A DNA stretch of 64,000 bases from Bacillus sp. CH30_1T (GCF_008364765.1 NZ_VTUY01000008.1:194954-258953), one strand, 5' to 3'; counted from the first letter of the stretch, positions 46,302 to 56,886 are shown. Numbers and translations are program-made. The notes: generated by a model not told the origin, from the letters alone.

Positions 46302-47483
46302 ATGCAGCGTGGTACTTTTCAATTAATGAAATCTGTAAATAAATCAATCATTCTAAATAAGATTCGGACTTCAGAATCTATATCCCGGGCACAGATTGCG
46401 AAAGAAACAAGTCTTACTCCTCCGACTGTCAGCAGTATTGTAAAAGAACTCATTGAGCAAGGATTAGTAAGAGAAAGTATGCTGGGCAGCTCAAGCGGAG
46501 GACGTAAACCCACAATGCTTCATATTAATAACGATGCATATTATGTCATTGGAGTGGATGCGGGACCTGAAAGAGTGGAATGTATCCTGACAGATTTAGC
46601 AGGAGAGATTATTTACAGGACATCTGGTTTGCTTCCACAACATTTAACAAATAAGCAACTTCTATTCATTTTACAAGAAACTATTTATAAGATCATAAGA
46701 TTTTCTAATGTGGAACAAAGTAAAATTATTGGTATTGGGGTAGCCATGCACGGTGTGGTAGATGTTGAAACGGGTACATCACTTGTGGCACCGATATTGA
46801 AGTTAGGAAATATTCCGATCAGAGCAATTCTAGAGAAAGAGTTTAACATGACGGTGAAGGTTGAAAATGATGCGAGAGCGATGGCGCTGGGTGAATCTTG
46901 GTTTGGAGGGCATGGTGATGTCGATAGCATGGTTGCCGTAAATATTGGACGGGGTGTAGGGTCCGGTTTAGTGATTAATGGTAAATTGTATCATGGTGCA
47001 AAAGGGATTGCTGGTGAAATTGGACATATGACAATAGATATAAATGGTGAAGTATGTGCATGTGGTAATCGGGGTTGTCTTCAAACTTTAGTGAGTGGTG
47101 ATGCCATTGCTAAAAGGGCAAGAAAAAATTCCGGGGAAGGTGTAAGTTCTAACTCTTTATCAGGTAAGGATATATTTGATTTAGCTCAAAATGGGGATAA
47201 GTTCTGTATAAACCTGCTTAATGAAACAGGAAACATAATTGGTATTGGTTTAACAAACTTAATACATTTAATCAATCCAAGTAAGATTGTCCTCGGCGGG
47301 GGAGTGATGAACAGTGAAAAATTCATCATGCCTGGTCTGCTTGAAATGATTCAGCAAAAAGTACTGATAAAGGAAGCGGGACAAACGGAGATTGTTGTGA
47401 CACGATTAGGTCATGATGCGACATTATTAGGAGCTGTTTCCTTACTCCTTGTTGAACTATTTGATCCAATTTTAATAGGTTAA
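46302..47483 (+). CDS. ROK-family transcriptional repressor
   Basis: The protein has 393 residues. The N-terminal winged helix-turn-helix (ISRAQIAKETSLTPPTVSSIVKELIEQGLV, about 27-56) precedes a ROK sugar-binding domain: VIGVDAGPERVECILTDL, VENDARAMALGESWFGGHG, GEIGHMTIDINGEVCACGNRGCLQT (zinc-binding Cys/His cluster) and LVIVLGGG-like KIVLGGGVM. Such repressors bind a sugar and release DNA. It lies between ara and gal genes. The palindrome common to its own and the galK promoter suggests it controls galactose genes, and perhaps ara. Confidence 0.88.
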   Translation: MQRGTFQLMKSVNKSIILNKIRTSESISRAQIAKETSLTPPTVSSIVKELIEQGLVRESMLGSSSGGRKPTMLHINNDAYYVIGVDAGPERVECILTDLAGEIIYRTSGLLPQHLTNKQLLFILQETIYKIIRFSNVEQSKIIGIGVAMHGVVDVETGTSLVAPILKLGNIPIRAILEKEFNMTVKVENDARAMALGESWFGGHGDVDSMVAVNIGRGVGSGLVINGKLYHGAKGIAGEIGHMTIDINGEVCACGNRGCLQTLVSGDAIAKRARKNSGEGVSSNSLSGKDIFDLAQNGDKFCINLLNETGNIIGIGLTNLIHLINPSKIVLGGGVMNSEKFIMPGLLEMIQQKVLIKEAGQTEIVVTRLGHDATLLGAVSLLLVELFDPILIG

Positions 47484-47562
47484 AGGCTCAGTCTGTTTTT
47501 TTGAAAACCTATTCTTTCGGTATCAAATGAAGTTATAACAAAGCAGAATGAAGCTATACAGC

Positions 47563-47590
47563 AAAAAAGCCGAGGCTGTAAAAACCTCGG
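47563..47590 (-). terminator. Terminator of the gal operon
   Basis: On the minus strand CCGAGG (47590-47585) pairs with CCTCGG (47575-47570), followed by CTTTTTTGC. Confidence 0.85.
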
Positions 47591-47608
47591 GTCACCGAAA
47601 TTCCAGCG

Positions 47609-49111
47609 TCAGCGTTTCGTTGCATACTCCGATTCCATACTATTCAAAGAAGTTATGAACCTCTCAAAGCCGCCTCTATTTTTAAAAACGCCGGCATCTT
47701 GAAGACATTTCACAAACTTTTTCCCAAGCTCTTCTCGTAAAATGGATTCTGCCTGCTCATTAGTAAGTAATTTACCGTATTCAAGTTTCAATTGTTCTGC
47801 CCATCTTTGATGATATGAAGCCACTTTACCTGAGTTACCAAGTAAAAACTCTTTTATATCGACCAGCTCATCTTTTAACCTAGGTGGCAGTACAGCCAAT
47901 CCCATCACTTCGATTAATCCGATGTTTTCTTTTTTTATATGGTGAACGTCTTCATGTGGATGAAAAATCCCCAGTGGATGCTCATCCGTCGTTCGGTTAT
48001 TTCTTAATACGAGGTCAAGCTCTAAGATCCCATTTCGATTTCTTGCAATTGGGGTAATCGTGTTATGAGGTGTATCATCTGTGAAAGCTAATACATCTGC
48101 ATTTTCATTAGTATAATTTCTCCAAGTAAGCAAAATCTTATCTGCTGCATTGACAAGAGATACCATATGTTTTGACCGTATACGAATCACAGACATCGGC
48201 CAGTTCAGCACTGAAGCTTGTATTTCAGGAAAGCCTTCTAATTTGAAGTTGAAAGCATTTTCAGCACGGGTCATAGCAAATTCATATCTTCCTCCCTGAT
48301 AGTGATCATGGCTTAAAATGGAGCCGCCGACAATTGGTAAATCAGCATTTGAACCGATGAAGTAATGCGGAAACTTCTCTGTAAAGCTAAGTAACCGTTC
48401 AAATGATTCTCTATTTATTTTCATCGGCCGATGCTCTTCAGAAAGTAATATGCAGTGCTCGTTATAGTAAACATAAGGAGAGTACTGTAAATACCAATTT
48501 TCATTTAAAAGGGGAATATTGATAATACGATGATTGGCACGTGCGGGATGACCTAATCTTCCTGCATATCCCTCGTTTTCTATGCACAGCAGACATTTAG
48601 GGTAGTTAATCGTTTGTTTCAATTCCCGCTCCCGCTTAATCTGCTCCGGATCCTTTTCCGGCTTTGATAAATTGATGGTAATGTCAAGCTGACCATATGC
48701 TGTATCAGATTTATAAGAGATGTTTTTCGCGATCCGGTTCTGTTGGATATAGTTATTGTTGATACTTAAGTTATAAAAGTAATTCGTAGCTGCAGCGGGT
48801 GACTCTTGGTAACTTTGGTTGAATACAGTATTGACAACAGATGGTCTTGGAACGAAGCAATTCATTATATTAGCTGCTAAGACTTCCTTGTCATCATAAA
48901 GGTTATCGATCACTTTTTCTTCTACTGCATATGCAATGATTTTCTCTACAAGATTCGAAAGAGTATCATCACTTTCTTGCACATCTTCAGGATAGGTCTC
49001 TAATCCAAGTAAGCTCATCACTTGATTCCGCATATAAATCTTATCTGCAGGTTCAATTAATTGAACATCCAACGCCTTCTGAATCAGCCCGGCAATATGT
49101 TGATAGATCAT
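47609..49111 (-). CDS. galT: Galactose-1-phosphate uridylyltransferase (GalT type 2)
   Basis: The protein has 500 residues from ATG at 49111, which overlaps the galE stop by four bases and has AAGAAGGAT before it; the longer frame to 49162 lies within galE. This is the long Firmicutes GalT, distinct from the 350-residue HIT type. Recognisable segments are [31 protein letters not shown], the HEDVHH segment and [20 protein letters not shown], where the active His residues lie. It transfers UMP from UDP-glucose to galactose-1-P. Confidence 0.95.
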   Translation of the reverse strand: MIYQHIAGLIQKALDVQLIEPADKIYMRNQVMSLLGLETYPEDVQESDDTLSNLVEKIIAYAVEEKVIDNLYDDKEVLAANIMNCFVPRPSVVNTVFNQSYQESPAAATNYFYNLSINNNYIQQNRIAKNISYKSDTAYGQLDITINLSKPEKDPEQIKRERELKQTINYPKCLLCIENEGYAGRLGHPARANHRIINIPLLNENWYLQYSPYVYYNEHCILLSEEHRPMKINRESFERLLSFTEKFPHYFIGSNADLPIVGGSILSHDHYQGGRYEFAMTRAENAFNFKLEGFPEIQASVLNWPMSVIRIRSKHMVSLVNAADKILLTWRNYTNENADVLAFTDDTPHNTITPIARNRNGILELDLVLRNNRTTDEHPLGIFHPHEDVHHIKKENIGLIEVMGLAVLPPRLKDELVDIKEFLLGNSGKVASYHQRWAEQLKLEYGKLLTNEQAESILREELGKKFVKCLQDAGVFKNRGGFERFITSLNSMESEYATKR

Positions 49112-50109
49112 GTTAGCACATCCTTCTTGTACCCTTCTGGCTGGGAAGAGTGCCATTTCCATGCGTCCTCAATCATTTTCGAAATGGATGTTCTAGTTGG
49201 ATTCCAACCTAGTACTTGTTTCGCTTTTTCCGAACTTGCTACTAAAATCCCCGGGTCACCAGTTCGGCGCGGACCAATTTCTGCTCGAATGTCCTTGCCT
49301 GTAACGTTTCTTGCTGCCTCAATCATTTCTTTCACAGAGAATCCCTGACTGCTTCCCAAATTAAAAACATCACTTTTGCCACAAGCTTGTAAATAGTTTA
49401 AGGCTAAAAGATGAGCAGTAATTAAATCTTCAACGTGTATATAATCCCGAATACAAGATCCATCAGGCGTGTCATAATCATCTCCAAAGATGGTGATATG
49501 AGGTCGTTGTCCTAAAGCAGTCTGTAAGATGATGGGAATAAGATGGGTTTCGGGTTGATGGTGCTCCCCGATTTCTGAAGTTTCTCTTGCGCCAGCTACA
49601 TTAAAATAGCGTAGTGATACATATTTTATCCCGTAAGCATGTTCCGTCCATTTTATCATTTTTTCCATGGTAAGTTTCGTCTCACCATATGTGTTTGTTG
49701 GGTTCGTCGGTGCCGATTCTGTAATGAGTGCCGTATCAGGCTCACCATAGGCTGCTGCAGTAGAAGAAAATACAATATGTTTTACTTTATATTCAACCAT
49801 GACCTTAAGTAATACCTGTGTCCCGTAAACATTATTATCATAATACTTGAGAGGGTTCTGCATAGACTCTCCGACAAGTGAATGGGCTGCAAAATGCATC
49901 ACAGCAGTAATCGGTTCTTCTTCAAATACAGAGCGTAAAAACTCAATATTACGCAGATCTCCCTCATAGAATACGGCCTTTGAATGTATTGCTTGTCTGT
50001 GTCCAGTTTCAAGGTTATCGACCACAACAACCTGTTCACCTTGATCAATCAATTGATAAACAGCATGTGAACCTATATAGCCTGCACCACCTAAAACTAA
50101 TATACTCAT
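49108..50109 (-). CDS. galE: UDP-glucose 4-epimerase
   Basis: The protein has 333 residues. It is an extended SDR with [14 protein letters not shown] (NAD-binding, residues 7-20), the Ser-Ala-Ala substrate region FSSTAAAYG and catalytic YGETK (about 149-153). It interconverts UDP-galactose and UDP-glucose. ATG overlaps the galK stop by four bases. Confidence 0.97.
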   Translation of the reverse strand: MSILVLGGAGYIGSHAVYQLIDQGEQVVVVDNLETGHRQAIHSKAVFYEGDLRNIEFLRSVFEEEPITAVMHFAAHSLVGESMQNPLKYYDNNVYGTQVLLKVMVEYKVKHIVFSSTAAAYGEPDTALITESAPTNPTNTYGETKLTMEKMIKWTEHAYGIKYVSLRYFNVAGARETSEIGEHHQPETHLIPIILQTALGQRPHITIFGDDYDTPDGSCIRDYIHVEDLITAHLLALNYLQACGKSDVFNLGSSQGFSVKEMIEAARNVTGKDIRAEIGPRRTGDPGILVASSEKAKQVLGWNPTRTSISKMIEDAWKWHSSQPEGYKKDVLT

Positions 50110-51293
50110 AGGATAGCCTCCTCAGAAATTTCTTTAGCACCGCTGCCGATCCCCGCTATGTAAAATGTTGCATCATAACCGATTTTTTCTCTGTAGATGG
50201 CAGTAATGTTTTTCTTGAAATCATTTACTTTATCTTTCGCCACAACCGCAATTGCACAACCGCCAAACCCGGCACCAGTCATACGCGCGCCAAGTACCCC
50301 ATCTTGTGACCATGCAGCGTGGACGAGGGTATCCAGCTCGTGACCAGTAACCTCATAATCGTCTCTCAGTGAGTGATGAGATTCATTCATTAATTGACCA
50401 AAACGTATAAGATCTCCCTGCTGCAGACTTTTTAGTGCTTCTAATGTGCGTGCATTTTCATATACAGCGTGTTTAGCCCGTTTTCGACTCACCTCATCTG
50501 TGATTAGTTTCTTATTCAGTTCAAATTCCTCAGGTGTTAATTCTCCTAAACTATGAATCGTTAGTTTCCGCTGCAAGTCTCTTAATGCTAGCTCACATTG
50601 CGTACGACGTTCGTTATATTTAGAGCCTGCTAACACACGTTGTTTATTTGTATTGATAATCATTATGACATATTTACCCAATTCAAGAGGGGCATATTGA
50701 TATTCAAGAGTTTGACAATTTAAAAGGATGGCATGATCTTGTTTTCCCATACCGATAGCAAATTGATCCATAATCCCGCTGTTGACACCAATATACTTAT
50801 TTTCAACCATTTGACCACATTGAATCATTGGAATGGGTTTCAATTTCAAATCGAAAAGTCCATTCAATAAAACGCCCGTTGCCATTTCTATGGACGCAGA
50901 AGATGAAAGACCCGCCCCGTTGGGAATATTTCCATAAAATAAAATATCTGCTCCTTGGTGAATCTTATAGCCAGCCTCCTTTAAATAAAGAAACATCCCT
51001 TTAGGGTAATTTGCCCATTGGTCAGATTCTTTAAAAGAAAGGTCAGATAAGTCACATTCTATGATTCCTGCTTCAGGAAAATTCATGGAGTAAAACCGTA
51101 TCCTTTGGTCGTCCCGCTTTCTTCCCAATGCAGTGGTTCCATAGGAAATAGAGGCTGGAAATACATGTCCGCCATTATAGTCCGTATGCTCTCCGATTAA
51201 ATTGATTCTTCCTGGGGCGAAGAAGATCCTGGGGGCATTGAGTGTATGAAAGATAGATTGAAACTCAGTTATTAAAGTAGTTGCCTTATTCAT
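50106..51293 (-). CDS. galK: Galactokinase
   Basis: The protein has 395 residues of the GHMP kinase family. Galactokinase signature [19 protein letters not shown] (about 27-45), ATP-binding [18 protein letters not shown] (about 120-137) and [17 protein letters not shown] near the C-terminus are present. It phosphorylates galactose at C1. First gene of galK-galE-galT; GGAGG precedes the ATG. Confidence 0.97.
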   Translation of the reverse strand: MNKATTLITEFQSIFHTLNAPRIFFAPGRINLIGEHTDYNGGHVFPASISYGTTALGRKRDDQRIRFYSMNFPEAGIIECDLSDLSFKESDQWANYPKGMFLYLKEAGYKIHQGADILFYGNIPNGAGLSSSASIEMATGVLLNGLFDLKLKPIPMIQCGQMVENKYIGVNSGIMDQFAIGMGKQDHAILLNCQTLEYQYAPLELGKYVIMIINTNKQRVLAGSKYNERRTQCELALRDLQRKLTIHSLGELTPEEFELNKKLITDEVSRKRAKHAVYENARTLEALKSLQQGDLIRFGQLMNESHHSLRDDYEVTGHELDTLVHAAWSQDGVLGARMTGAGFGGCAIAVVAKDKVNDFKKNITAIYREKIGYDATFYIAGIGSGAKEISEEAIL

Positions 51294-51339
51294 AAATACC
51301 TCCTATACTCTTGGTGAGGCTGTCAGGTTCTGATTTCAC

Positions 51340-51370
51340 TTAACTTAATTAATTAAATTAATTAAGTTAA
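51340..51370. promoter_or_regulatory. 31-bp perfect palindrome before galK
   Basis: Two 15-base arms around a central A: the left arm starts TTAACTTAATTAATT and the right is its exact complement. It lies about 47 bases before the galK ATG on the minus strand. It contains the 13-mer also found before the ROK gene, so it is the likely ROK operator. It is AT-only apart from one C and one G. Confidence 0.75.
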
Positions 51371-51397
51371 AGTTAGCGTACTATAATTCAGTCGAAG

Positions 51398-51535
51398 ATG
51401 CAATTCGAAATCGAAGGGTTTAGGGGGCTTTGTGCTATTGCTGGCAGTGGAAGCAAAGTCCAAGATGGCTCAGGGGAGTTACATATACCAAAAGCATATG
51501 AAAGCTATGAGGCAATCTTTATGATGAAAAAATAA
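51398..51535 (+). pseudogene. C-terminal fragment of an unidentified, possibly carbohydrate-active, protein
   Basis: A plus frame reads MQFEIEGFRGLCAIAGSGSK through VQDGSGELHIPKAYESYEAI and ends FMMKK-stop. The pattern is like the last beta-sandwich strands of a glycoside hydrolase, but the family was not identified. No ribosome binding site precedes the ATG, so it is probably the end of a lost gene. Confidence 0.35.
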
Positions 51536-51639
51536 ATGCTGTTTGAACCTTTCCAAATGATTTACCTAAGAGTGGGTGTTAAGCATGTATGAGGGATTTA
51601 CTAATATGAGCAGCTCTACTAATGAAAGGATTGTTCAAT

Positions 51640-52061
51640 ATGAATGAATATGTAGAAAATATAAGTTTTTTAGATAAGGCAGCCATTAAAGCAGGGAATG
51701 ATCATTTTGAATTTATTATAGTACCAGCTTGGGGATCTAACCTAATTTCACTTGTTGAGAAGAAGAACAATAAGGAATTACTTCGAGTCCCCAGCTCAGC
51801 TAGTCCGGCATCAATCAAGCAATTGTTGTAAATGAACCAACTGGAATTAAAATTACCTACGAAGCAGATAATAACTTTAAGTTTTGGGTTGTATATAATC
51901 ATGATGGAAATCATCAGTTTGTATGTCCAGAGCCATATACGTGGGTGACGAATGCCCCTAATCTTGATTTAGATTATTCGACTACAGGACTTCAAGTTAT
52001 CGAACCAAACCAAGAAAAAACGGTTATGACAAAAATAATGGTATCCAGTAATGATTTTTAA
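51640..52061 (+). pseudogene. Aldose 1-epimerase (galM-like) with internal deletion
   Basis: From ATG 51640 (AAAGGA nine bases upstream) the frame gives FEFIIVPAWGSNLISLVEKKNNKELLRVP, the normal start of Firmicutes aldose epimerases, then stops at 51831. From 51822 another frame gives VVNEPTGIKITYEADNNFKF, CPEPYTWVTNAPNLDLDYSTTGLQVIEP and a normal C-terminus ending 52061. About half of the roughly 325-residue protein, including the catalytic His residues, is deleted at the junction near 51815. The remnant fits a galactose cluster that once had its mutarotase. Confidence 0.82.
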
Positions 52062-52224
52062 AGTAAGAAAGAATTGGAGATAGATTATTATATAATTGTA
52101 GGTAAACACTGCATATGCGTCTATCTGTCATCCCAACTGAAACACGTGGAGTGCGGAAACAATTTTGGTTTATAATCTCTGAGTTATAATTGATAAAAGA
52201 GACAGGGGTTTATTTACCAAGCAA

Positions 52225-52253
52225 AGAGTGAATCTTGTCATCGGATTCACTCT
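52225..52253 (-). terminator. Terminator after the intact NCS1 permease
   Basis: AGAGTGAATC (52225-52234) pairs with GATTCACTCT (52244-52253). Same position and partly the same bases as the hairpin behind the truncated copy. Confidence 0.65.
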
Positions 52254-52268
52254 CTTTGTTTAAAAAAT

Positions 52269-53588
52269 TTATTGGATGGTTTTCTGTCCATCTTTCTTTT
52301 CCCATTTTTTACTCTCTTTATAAAGAATTAAAGTGATAATAAAACAAGAAAATCCCGGCGAATAACCATCCGGAATAACCAAATAAAACACCATCCCAAC
52401 CCCCAACACAATCAACGCCTCACGATTAAAATTCGACTCCCCATTCGCAAGCCGCACAAGCGCATTCTCTGAAATCCTACCTTTCCTAATAACTAAATAA
52501 TCAGCCACCACAATCGCCGATATCGGAATGATTAGGATCCCCAGATAAGAAATATACTCCTGCGCATTATAAACCAGCTGCGGAAACGAACTTAAAATAA
52601 TTCCGGCGACACTGAACAACAATGCACTTTGAATCCGCGATAGGGACGGTAGTGCATTAAGCAAACTGTATCCCCCTGTATACGCATTACTAAGATTAAT
52701 AGAAATCATGGACACCATTGCACAAGCCGTGATCACCAATAGAAGCAGGCTGGAGTCGGTCAGTTGACTCGCTGCCACGAATGGATTCAGATCTTTGAAC
52801 AAGCTGGCACTCAATCCTCCCAATAGTGCGGTCATCATGAATCCGACGACGTTTCCTCCGTAGAGACCCCAGAATCCGTGGCGGTCGCTTTTGCTGTATC
52901 GGGTGATGTCCGATGATGCGCTCACTCCGGAAATGTATTGAACGAAGACGAGGCTTGAATAGAAAAAGAACGTTCCGATCGAGAATGGTTCCTGACCCTG
53001 GTTCAGTGTCATGAGGGAATCGGCTCCTTTTGTCAGGAACAGGTACAGGATGATTCCCTGGCCGATCACGAGGATCGGGATGAATAGTTTGGTCGCTTTC
53101 TTGACGGCTTCGAAGCCGATGAGGGCTAGAAGGGTCATGAGGATGGCGAGTCCGATGGTGACGGGTATGAATGGTATGGTGTACGGTGTTACTTTTTCCA
53201 CCATGGAGATGATGACGAAGGTTCCTCCGATGGTTTGGACGCTGAACCAGTAGAGGGACGTCAGGGACCGGATGGGGGATGCGATGAGCATCGACAGCCG
53301 GGTTCCGATGATGGACCGTAGGACGTATTGAGCGGGCAGGCCGTAGCGGGATCCCGGTAGAGATAAGAATGATACGAATAGGAAGGCGACGCTTGCTCCG
53401 AGTGCAGTGGCTGTGAACGCTGCCTGAAAGGATAGTCCACCTTCAAGGACGGCGAGTGCGGGGATGAGGAAGTTTCCTGCGTTCACGGAGAAGGCGAGCT
53501 GTATGATGAAGTATTCGATCCATGTGGTTGATTTCAATTCACTTGGAACCTTTTCAAGTCCGAGTCTTTCGATCATGGGTTGTTTCAT
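52269..53588 (-). CDS. NCS1-family purine/cytosine permease
   Basis: The protein has 439 residues and 12 predicted membrane helices. It starts ERLGLEKVPSELKSTTWIEYFIIQLAFSVNAGNFLIPALAVLEGG, with the N-terminal NxGNF substrate region, and GVSASSDITRYSKSDRH (about 230-246), typical of CodB/PucI-like transporters. It probably imports a nucleobase such as cytosine or allantoin with a cation; the substrate is not determined. It is the complete version of the truncated gene at 32664-33602, in the same orientation 19 kb away. Confidence 0.88.
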   Translation of the reverse strand: MKQPMIERLGLEKVPSELKSTTWIEYFIIQLAFSVNAGNFLIPALAVLEGGLSFQAAFTATALGASVAFLFVSFLSLPGSRYGLPAQYVLRSIIGTRLSMLIASPIRSLTSLYWFSVQTIGGTFVIISMVEKVTPYTIPFIPVTIGLAILMTLLALIGFEAVKKATKLFIPILVIGQGIILYLFLTKGADSLMTLNQGQEPFSIGTFFFYSSLVFVQYISGVSASSDITRYSKSDRHGFWGLYGGNVVGFMMTALLGGLSASLFKDLNPFVAASQLTDSSLLLLVITACAMVSMISINLSNAYTGGYSLLNALPSLSRIQSALLFSVAGIILSSFPQLVYNAQEYISYLGILIIPISAIVVADYLVIRKGRISENALVRLANGESNFNREALIVLGVGMVFYLVIPDGYSPGFSCFIITLILYKESKKWEKKDGQKTIQ

Positions 53589-53829
53589 GGAATAATCTCC
53601 TTTGGGTATACTAAGGTGGATCGTTTCTATTTTAAAGAATTTTTGGAAAAAAGCGAAGAAATAATCATTTAATTTTTTAAAGAAAAATAGAGATATTTCC
53701 TTATTTATTTGTTAGAATGTAAGTGCTTACAGGGTGAGTAATTGCCCTTCGCTATTATATATAAATAGTGTTATATTTAGGAAGTAAATGCTCCAAGGAG
53801 CAATAGTGCATTTAGGAGGTTGGCTTAGT

Positions 53830-54948
53830 ATGCGTATTGGTGTACCAACGGAAATTAAAAATAATGAAAATCGGGTGGCTATGACTCCCGCAGGTGTTGT
53901 GAATCTGGTTCTTTTTGGACATGAGGTTTACATTGAATCAGGAGCTGGATTAGGCTCAGGATTCACAGACGAAGATTACGTAGCAGCAGGTGGACACATC
54001 GTTGATTCTGCAGCGGAAGCATGGTCCATGGACATGGTCATGAAGGTAAAAGAGCCACTTCCAAGTGAGTACTCTTATTTCCGTGAGGGACTTATCTTAT
54101 TTACATATTTACATCTTGCTCCAGAACCGGAATTAACGAAAGCGTTAATCGATAATAAAGTGATCGGGATTGCGTACGAAACGGTTGAACTGAATCGTGC
54201 CCTTCCATTATTGACTCCGATGAGTGAAGTGGCTGGACGTATGGCGACTCAAATCGGTGCTCAGTTCTTAGAGAAGATCCACGGTGGTAAAGGTGTGTTA
54301 CTTTCAGGTGTACCAGGGGTTCGCCGTAGTAAAGTAACGATCATCGGTGGAGGAGTTGCAGGTACGAATGCAGCGAAAATGGCTGTTGGACTTGGTGCCA
54401 ATGTAACAATCCTTGACCTTAACCCGGATCGCCTTCGTCAGCTTGATGATATCTTCGGTAGTGACGTAACGACGCTTATGTCCAACCCACTTAATATCGA
54501 ACAAGCTGTTAGAGAAGCAGATCTTGTAATCGGAGCTGTTCTGATTCCAGGAGCGAAAGCACCTAAATTGGTAACAGAAGACATGATCAAAGCGATGACG
54601 CCGGGATCGGTTGTAGTCGATATCGCCATCGACCAAGGTGGAATCTTCGAAACAACGGACCGCATCACGACTCATGACGATCCAACTTACGTGAAGCACG
54701 GAGTTGTACATTATGCCGTTGCCAACATGCCTGGTGCCGTACCACGTACGTCTACGATCGCACTTACAAATGTAACAGTACCTTACGCGGTTCAAATCGC
54801 AAACAAAGGCTACAAAAAAGCATGCCTGGACAACGAAGCGCTATTAAAAGGTATTAACACGTTGAACGGATATGTGACATACCAAGCTGTAGCAGAAGCA
54901 CACGCTGTAGACTACTCAGACACAAGAACACAATTAGAGCAACAATAA
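53830..54948 (+). CDS. ald: Alanine dehydrogenase
   Basis: The protein has 372 residues from ATG at 53830 (AGGAGG upstream; the frame is open 14 codons earlier). [23 protein letters not shown], the catalytic region [11 protein letters not shown] (Lys near 74), [15 protein letters not shown] (His near 95) and the NAD-binding [30 protein letters not shown] are all present. It interconverts alanine and pyruvate plus ammonia. It begins the conserved backbone part of the window. Confidence 0.97.
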   Translation: MRIGVPTEIKNNENRVAMTPAGVVNLVLFGHEVYIESGAGLGSGFTDEDYVAAGGHIVDSAAEAWSMDMVMKVKEPLPSEYSYFREGLILFTYLHLAPEPELTKALIDNKVIGIAYETVELNRALPLLTPMSEVAGRMATQIGAQFLEKIHGGKGVLLSGVPGVRRSKVTIIGGGVAGTNAAKMAVGLGANVTILDLNPDRLRQLDDIFGSDVTTLMSNPLNIEQAVREADLVIGAVLIPGAKAPKLVTEDMIKAMTPGSVVVDIAIDQGGIFETTDRITTHDDPTYVKHGVVHYAVANMPGAVPRTSTIALTNVTVPYAVQIANKGYKKACLDNEALLKGINTLNGYVTYQAVAEAHAVDYSDTRTQLEQQ

Positions 54949-54955
54949 CACCACG

Positions 54956-54992
54956 AAGCCGACTGCATGGGAATGTTCAGTCGGCTTTTTTT
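54956..54992 (+). terminator. Terminator of ald
   Basis: AAGCCGACTG (54956-54965) pairs with CAGTCGGCTT (54978-54987), then TTTTT. Confidence 0.93.
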
Positions 54993-55081
54993 ATGTAAAT
55001 ATAGGAGAGATTATGAAGCCCTCGGTGTTATGTCCTTAAGTTGATTGGAGTGCAATTCTTTACATAACAAAATGGGAGTAT

Positions 55082-55119
55082 ACAGAAAAAGCCACATCCT
55101 GAAATGTGGCTTTTTCTGT
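55082..55119. terminator. Bidirectional terminator behind hxlB
   Basis: ACAGAAAAAGCCACAT (55082-55097) pairs perfectly with 55104-55119; T runs on both strands. Confidence 0.93.
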
Positions 55120-55129
55120 ATTTTTTACT

Positions 55130-55687
55130 CTATTCGAGATTTGCATGTTTACCATACATTTTAGTAGAATCCAATCCCTTTTTCTCCATAAAGCGCAGAA
55201 TGATGGCATCATAAAATAACAACATCGTTTGCTCAAATAGAGAGCCCATTGGTTGGATCGTTTTGTAATCACCTTCGGACTGGTCTTTCGTTACTCCTGG
55301 TAATGTAACGGTCAAATCAGCTAATTCTCCAATGGTTGATTCAGGAGAAATGGTTATTGCTGCGACGGTACCTCCCAAGCTTTTTGCTTTTTCAGCAATG
55401 GCCACTAACGTTTTGGTTTCTCCTGAGCCTGATCCAATGATTAATAGATCATCCTTTTCTAAGTTAGCTGTTACTGTTTCCCCAACGACATAGGCATCAA
55501 TCCCCATGTGCATCATTCGCATCACAAAAGATTTCCCCATCAATCCAGATCTGCCAGCACCAGCCACAAAGATTTTCTTGGATTCTAAAATCTGGTTTAC
55601 TAATTTCTCTGCCTCTTCATCAGAGATTAAGTGTACCGTTTGTCTTAATTCTTCAACGACTTTGGCTAAATATTGAGTAGAATTCAT
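55130..55687 (-). CDS. hxlB: 6-phospho-3-hexuloisomerase
   Basis: The protein has 185 residues with a SIS domain: KIFVAGAGRSGLMGKSFVMRMMHMG (about 34-58), DLLIIGSGSGETKTLVAIAEKAKSLGG and the C-terminal LFYDAIILRFMEKKG. It converts hexulose-6-phosphate, formed from formaldehyde and ribulose-5-P, into fructose-6-P. Seven bases downstream of hxlA, in one operon. Confidence 0.95.
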   Translation of the reverse strand: MNSTQYLAKVVEELRQTVHLISDEEAEKLVNQILESKKIFVAGAGRSGLMGKSFVMRMMHMGIDAYVVGETVTANLEKDDLLIIGSGSGETKTLVAIAEKAKSLGGTVAAITISPESTIGELADLTVTLPGVTKDQSEGDYKTIQPMGSLFEQTMLLFYDAIILRFMEKKGLDSTKMYGKHANLE

Positions 55688-55694
55688 CGATTCA

Positions 55695-56327
55695 TTACCC
55701 TTGGTGAATTAATTCCTGCATTTCACGTGCAGTCGCTCGTTTATCTTCTTTGCTTGTAATCCCGCCACCTACAATGATGAGGTCAGGCTGTTCTTTAATA
55801 ACTTCCGGTAGTGTTTCTAATTTGATTCCACCGGCAATTGCCGTTTTGGCATTTTTCACAACGCTTTTGATCGTGTGTAGATCTTCAAAGGAATTTTTTC
55901 CTACAGCTTGCAGATCATAACCCGTGTGTACACAGATATAATCGGCACCAAGTTCGTCCAATTCTTTCGCACGGGCTGCAACGTCTTTCACCGCAATCAT
56001 ATCAACAAGGATTTGTTTCCCTTGTTTTCGGGCTTCTTCTACTGCGCCTTTGATTGACTCGTCTTCTGCCGTTCCAAGAATCGTAATGATGTCAGCACCC
56101 GCAGCAGAGGCTTGACTTACTTCATATCCAGCTGCATCCATAATTTTTAAGTCCGCTAATACGGTTAAGTCAGGGAATGCTGCTTTTACTTCTTTCACTG
56201 CTTTTAGGCCTTCATTGATCACCACAGGTGTACCAATTTCTACAACATCAATATACTCTTCTACCTCTTTTACTAATGCAATTGCTCCTGGAATATCCAC
56301 AAGATCTAATGCTAATTGTAATTTCAT
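55695..56327 (-). CDS. hxlA: 3-hexulose-6-phosphate synthase
   Basis: The protein has 210 residues in the OMP-decarboxylase fold: LQLALDLVDIPGAIALVKEV, DLTVLADLKIMDAAGYEV (catalytic DxKxxD), VCVHTGYD-like YICVHTGYDLQA and ITSKEDKRATAREM. It condenses formaldehyde with ribulose-5-P. With HxlB it forms the RuMP detoxification route. Confidence 0.95.
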   Translation of the reverse strand: MKLQLALDLVDIPGAIALVKEVEEYIDVVEIGTPVVINEGLKAVKEVKAAFPDLTVLADLKIMDAAGYEVSQASAAGADIITILGTAEDESIKGAVEEARKQGKQILVDMIAVKDVAARAKELDELGADYICVHTGYDLQAVGKNSFEDLHTIKSVVKNAKTAIAGGIKLETLPEVIKEQPDLIIVGGGITSKEDKRATAREMQELIHQG

Positions 56328-56508
56328 TTATATTCGCTCCTTATAATAAATTTAAATTGGTTATGCTAAGTGTTGTCATGAGAATGTATTTACTCACTAG
56401 CATGCTGTTTAGTATACTCAGTATGTAAATAAATTTGAAGTACGCACTTTCATCGCATATAGTGATAAAAAGTATACTATTGGATGAAATAAAGGGGAGT
56501 TGACGTAA

Positions 56509-56874
56509 ATGCCAAATTTAGGAGAGAAAAATTTTAATTGTGAGAAAGAATTAACGCTCGCAGTAATCGGTGGTAAATGGAAAATGTTAATTTTATGGCA
56601 TCTAGGCAAGGAAGGAACGAAACGATTTGGTGAATTAAAGTCCCTTATGCCGGGAATTACCCAAAGAATGCTTGTAAACCAATTGCGCGAACTTGAAGAT
56701 CATTTAATCGTACACCGAGAAGTGTATCCTGTAGTTCCACCAAAAGTTGAATACTCACTTACCGAGCATGGTGAAAGACTGTTACCGATTTTAGAGGCTA
56801 TGTATGAGTGGGGCAAAGATTATGTCGAGAATGTATTGGAAAAGGAAACGGATGATCAATCAGCTGCAAAATAG
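56509..56874 (+). CDS. hxlR: HxlR-family transcriptional activator
   Basis: The protein has 121 residues and an HxlR winged helix: [85 protein letters not shown] in conserved order. The N-terminal Cys (FNCEKELTL, residue 9) may sense formaldehyde, as in B. subtilis HxlR. It is divergent from hxlAB across 181 bp. TATACTCAGTATG and AGTATACTATTGG in that gap are candidate binding sites. Confidence 0.92.
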   Translation: MPNLGEKNFNCEKELTLAVIGGKWKMLILWHLGKEGTKRFGELKSLMPGITQRMLVNQLRELEDHLIVHREVYPVVPPKVEYSLTEHGERLLPILEAMYEWGKDYVENVLEKETDDQSAAK

Positions 56875-56886
56875 AAAATCTCATTT

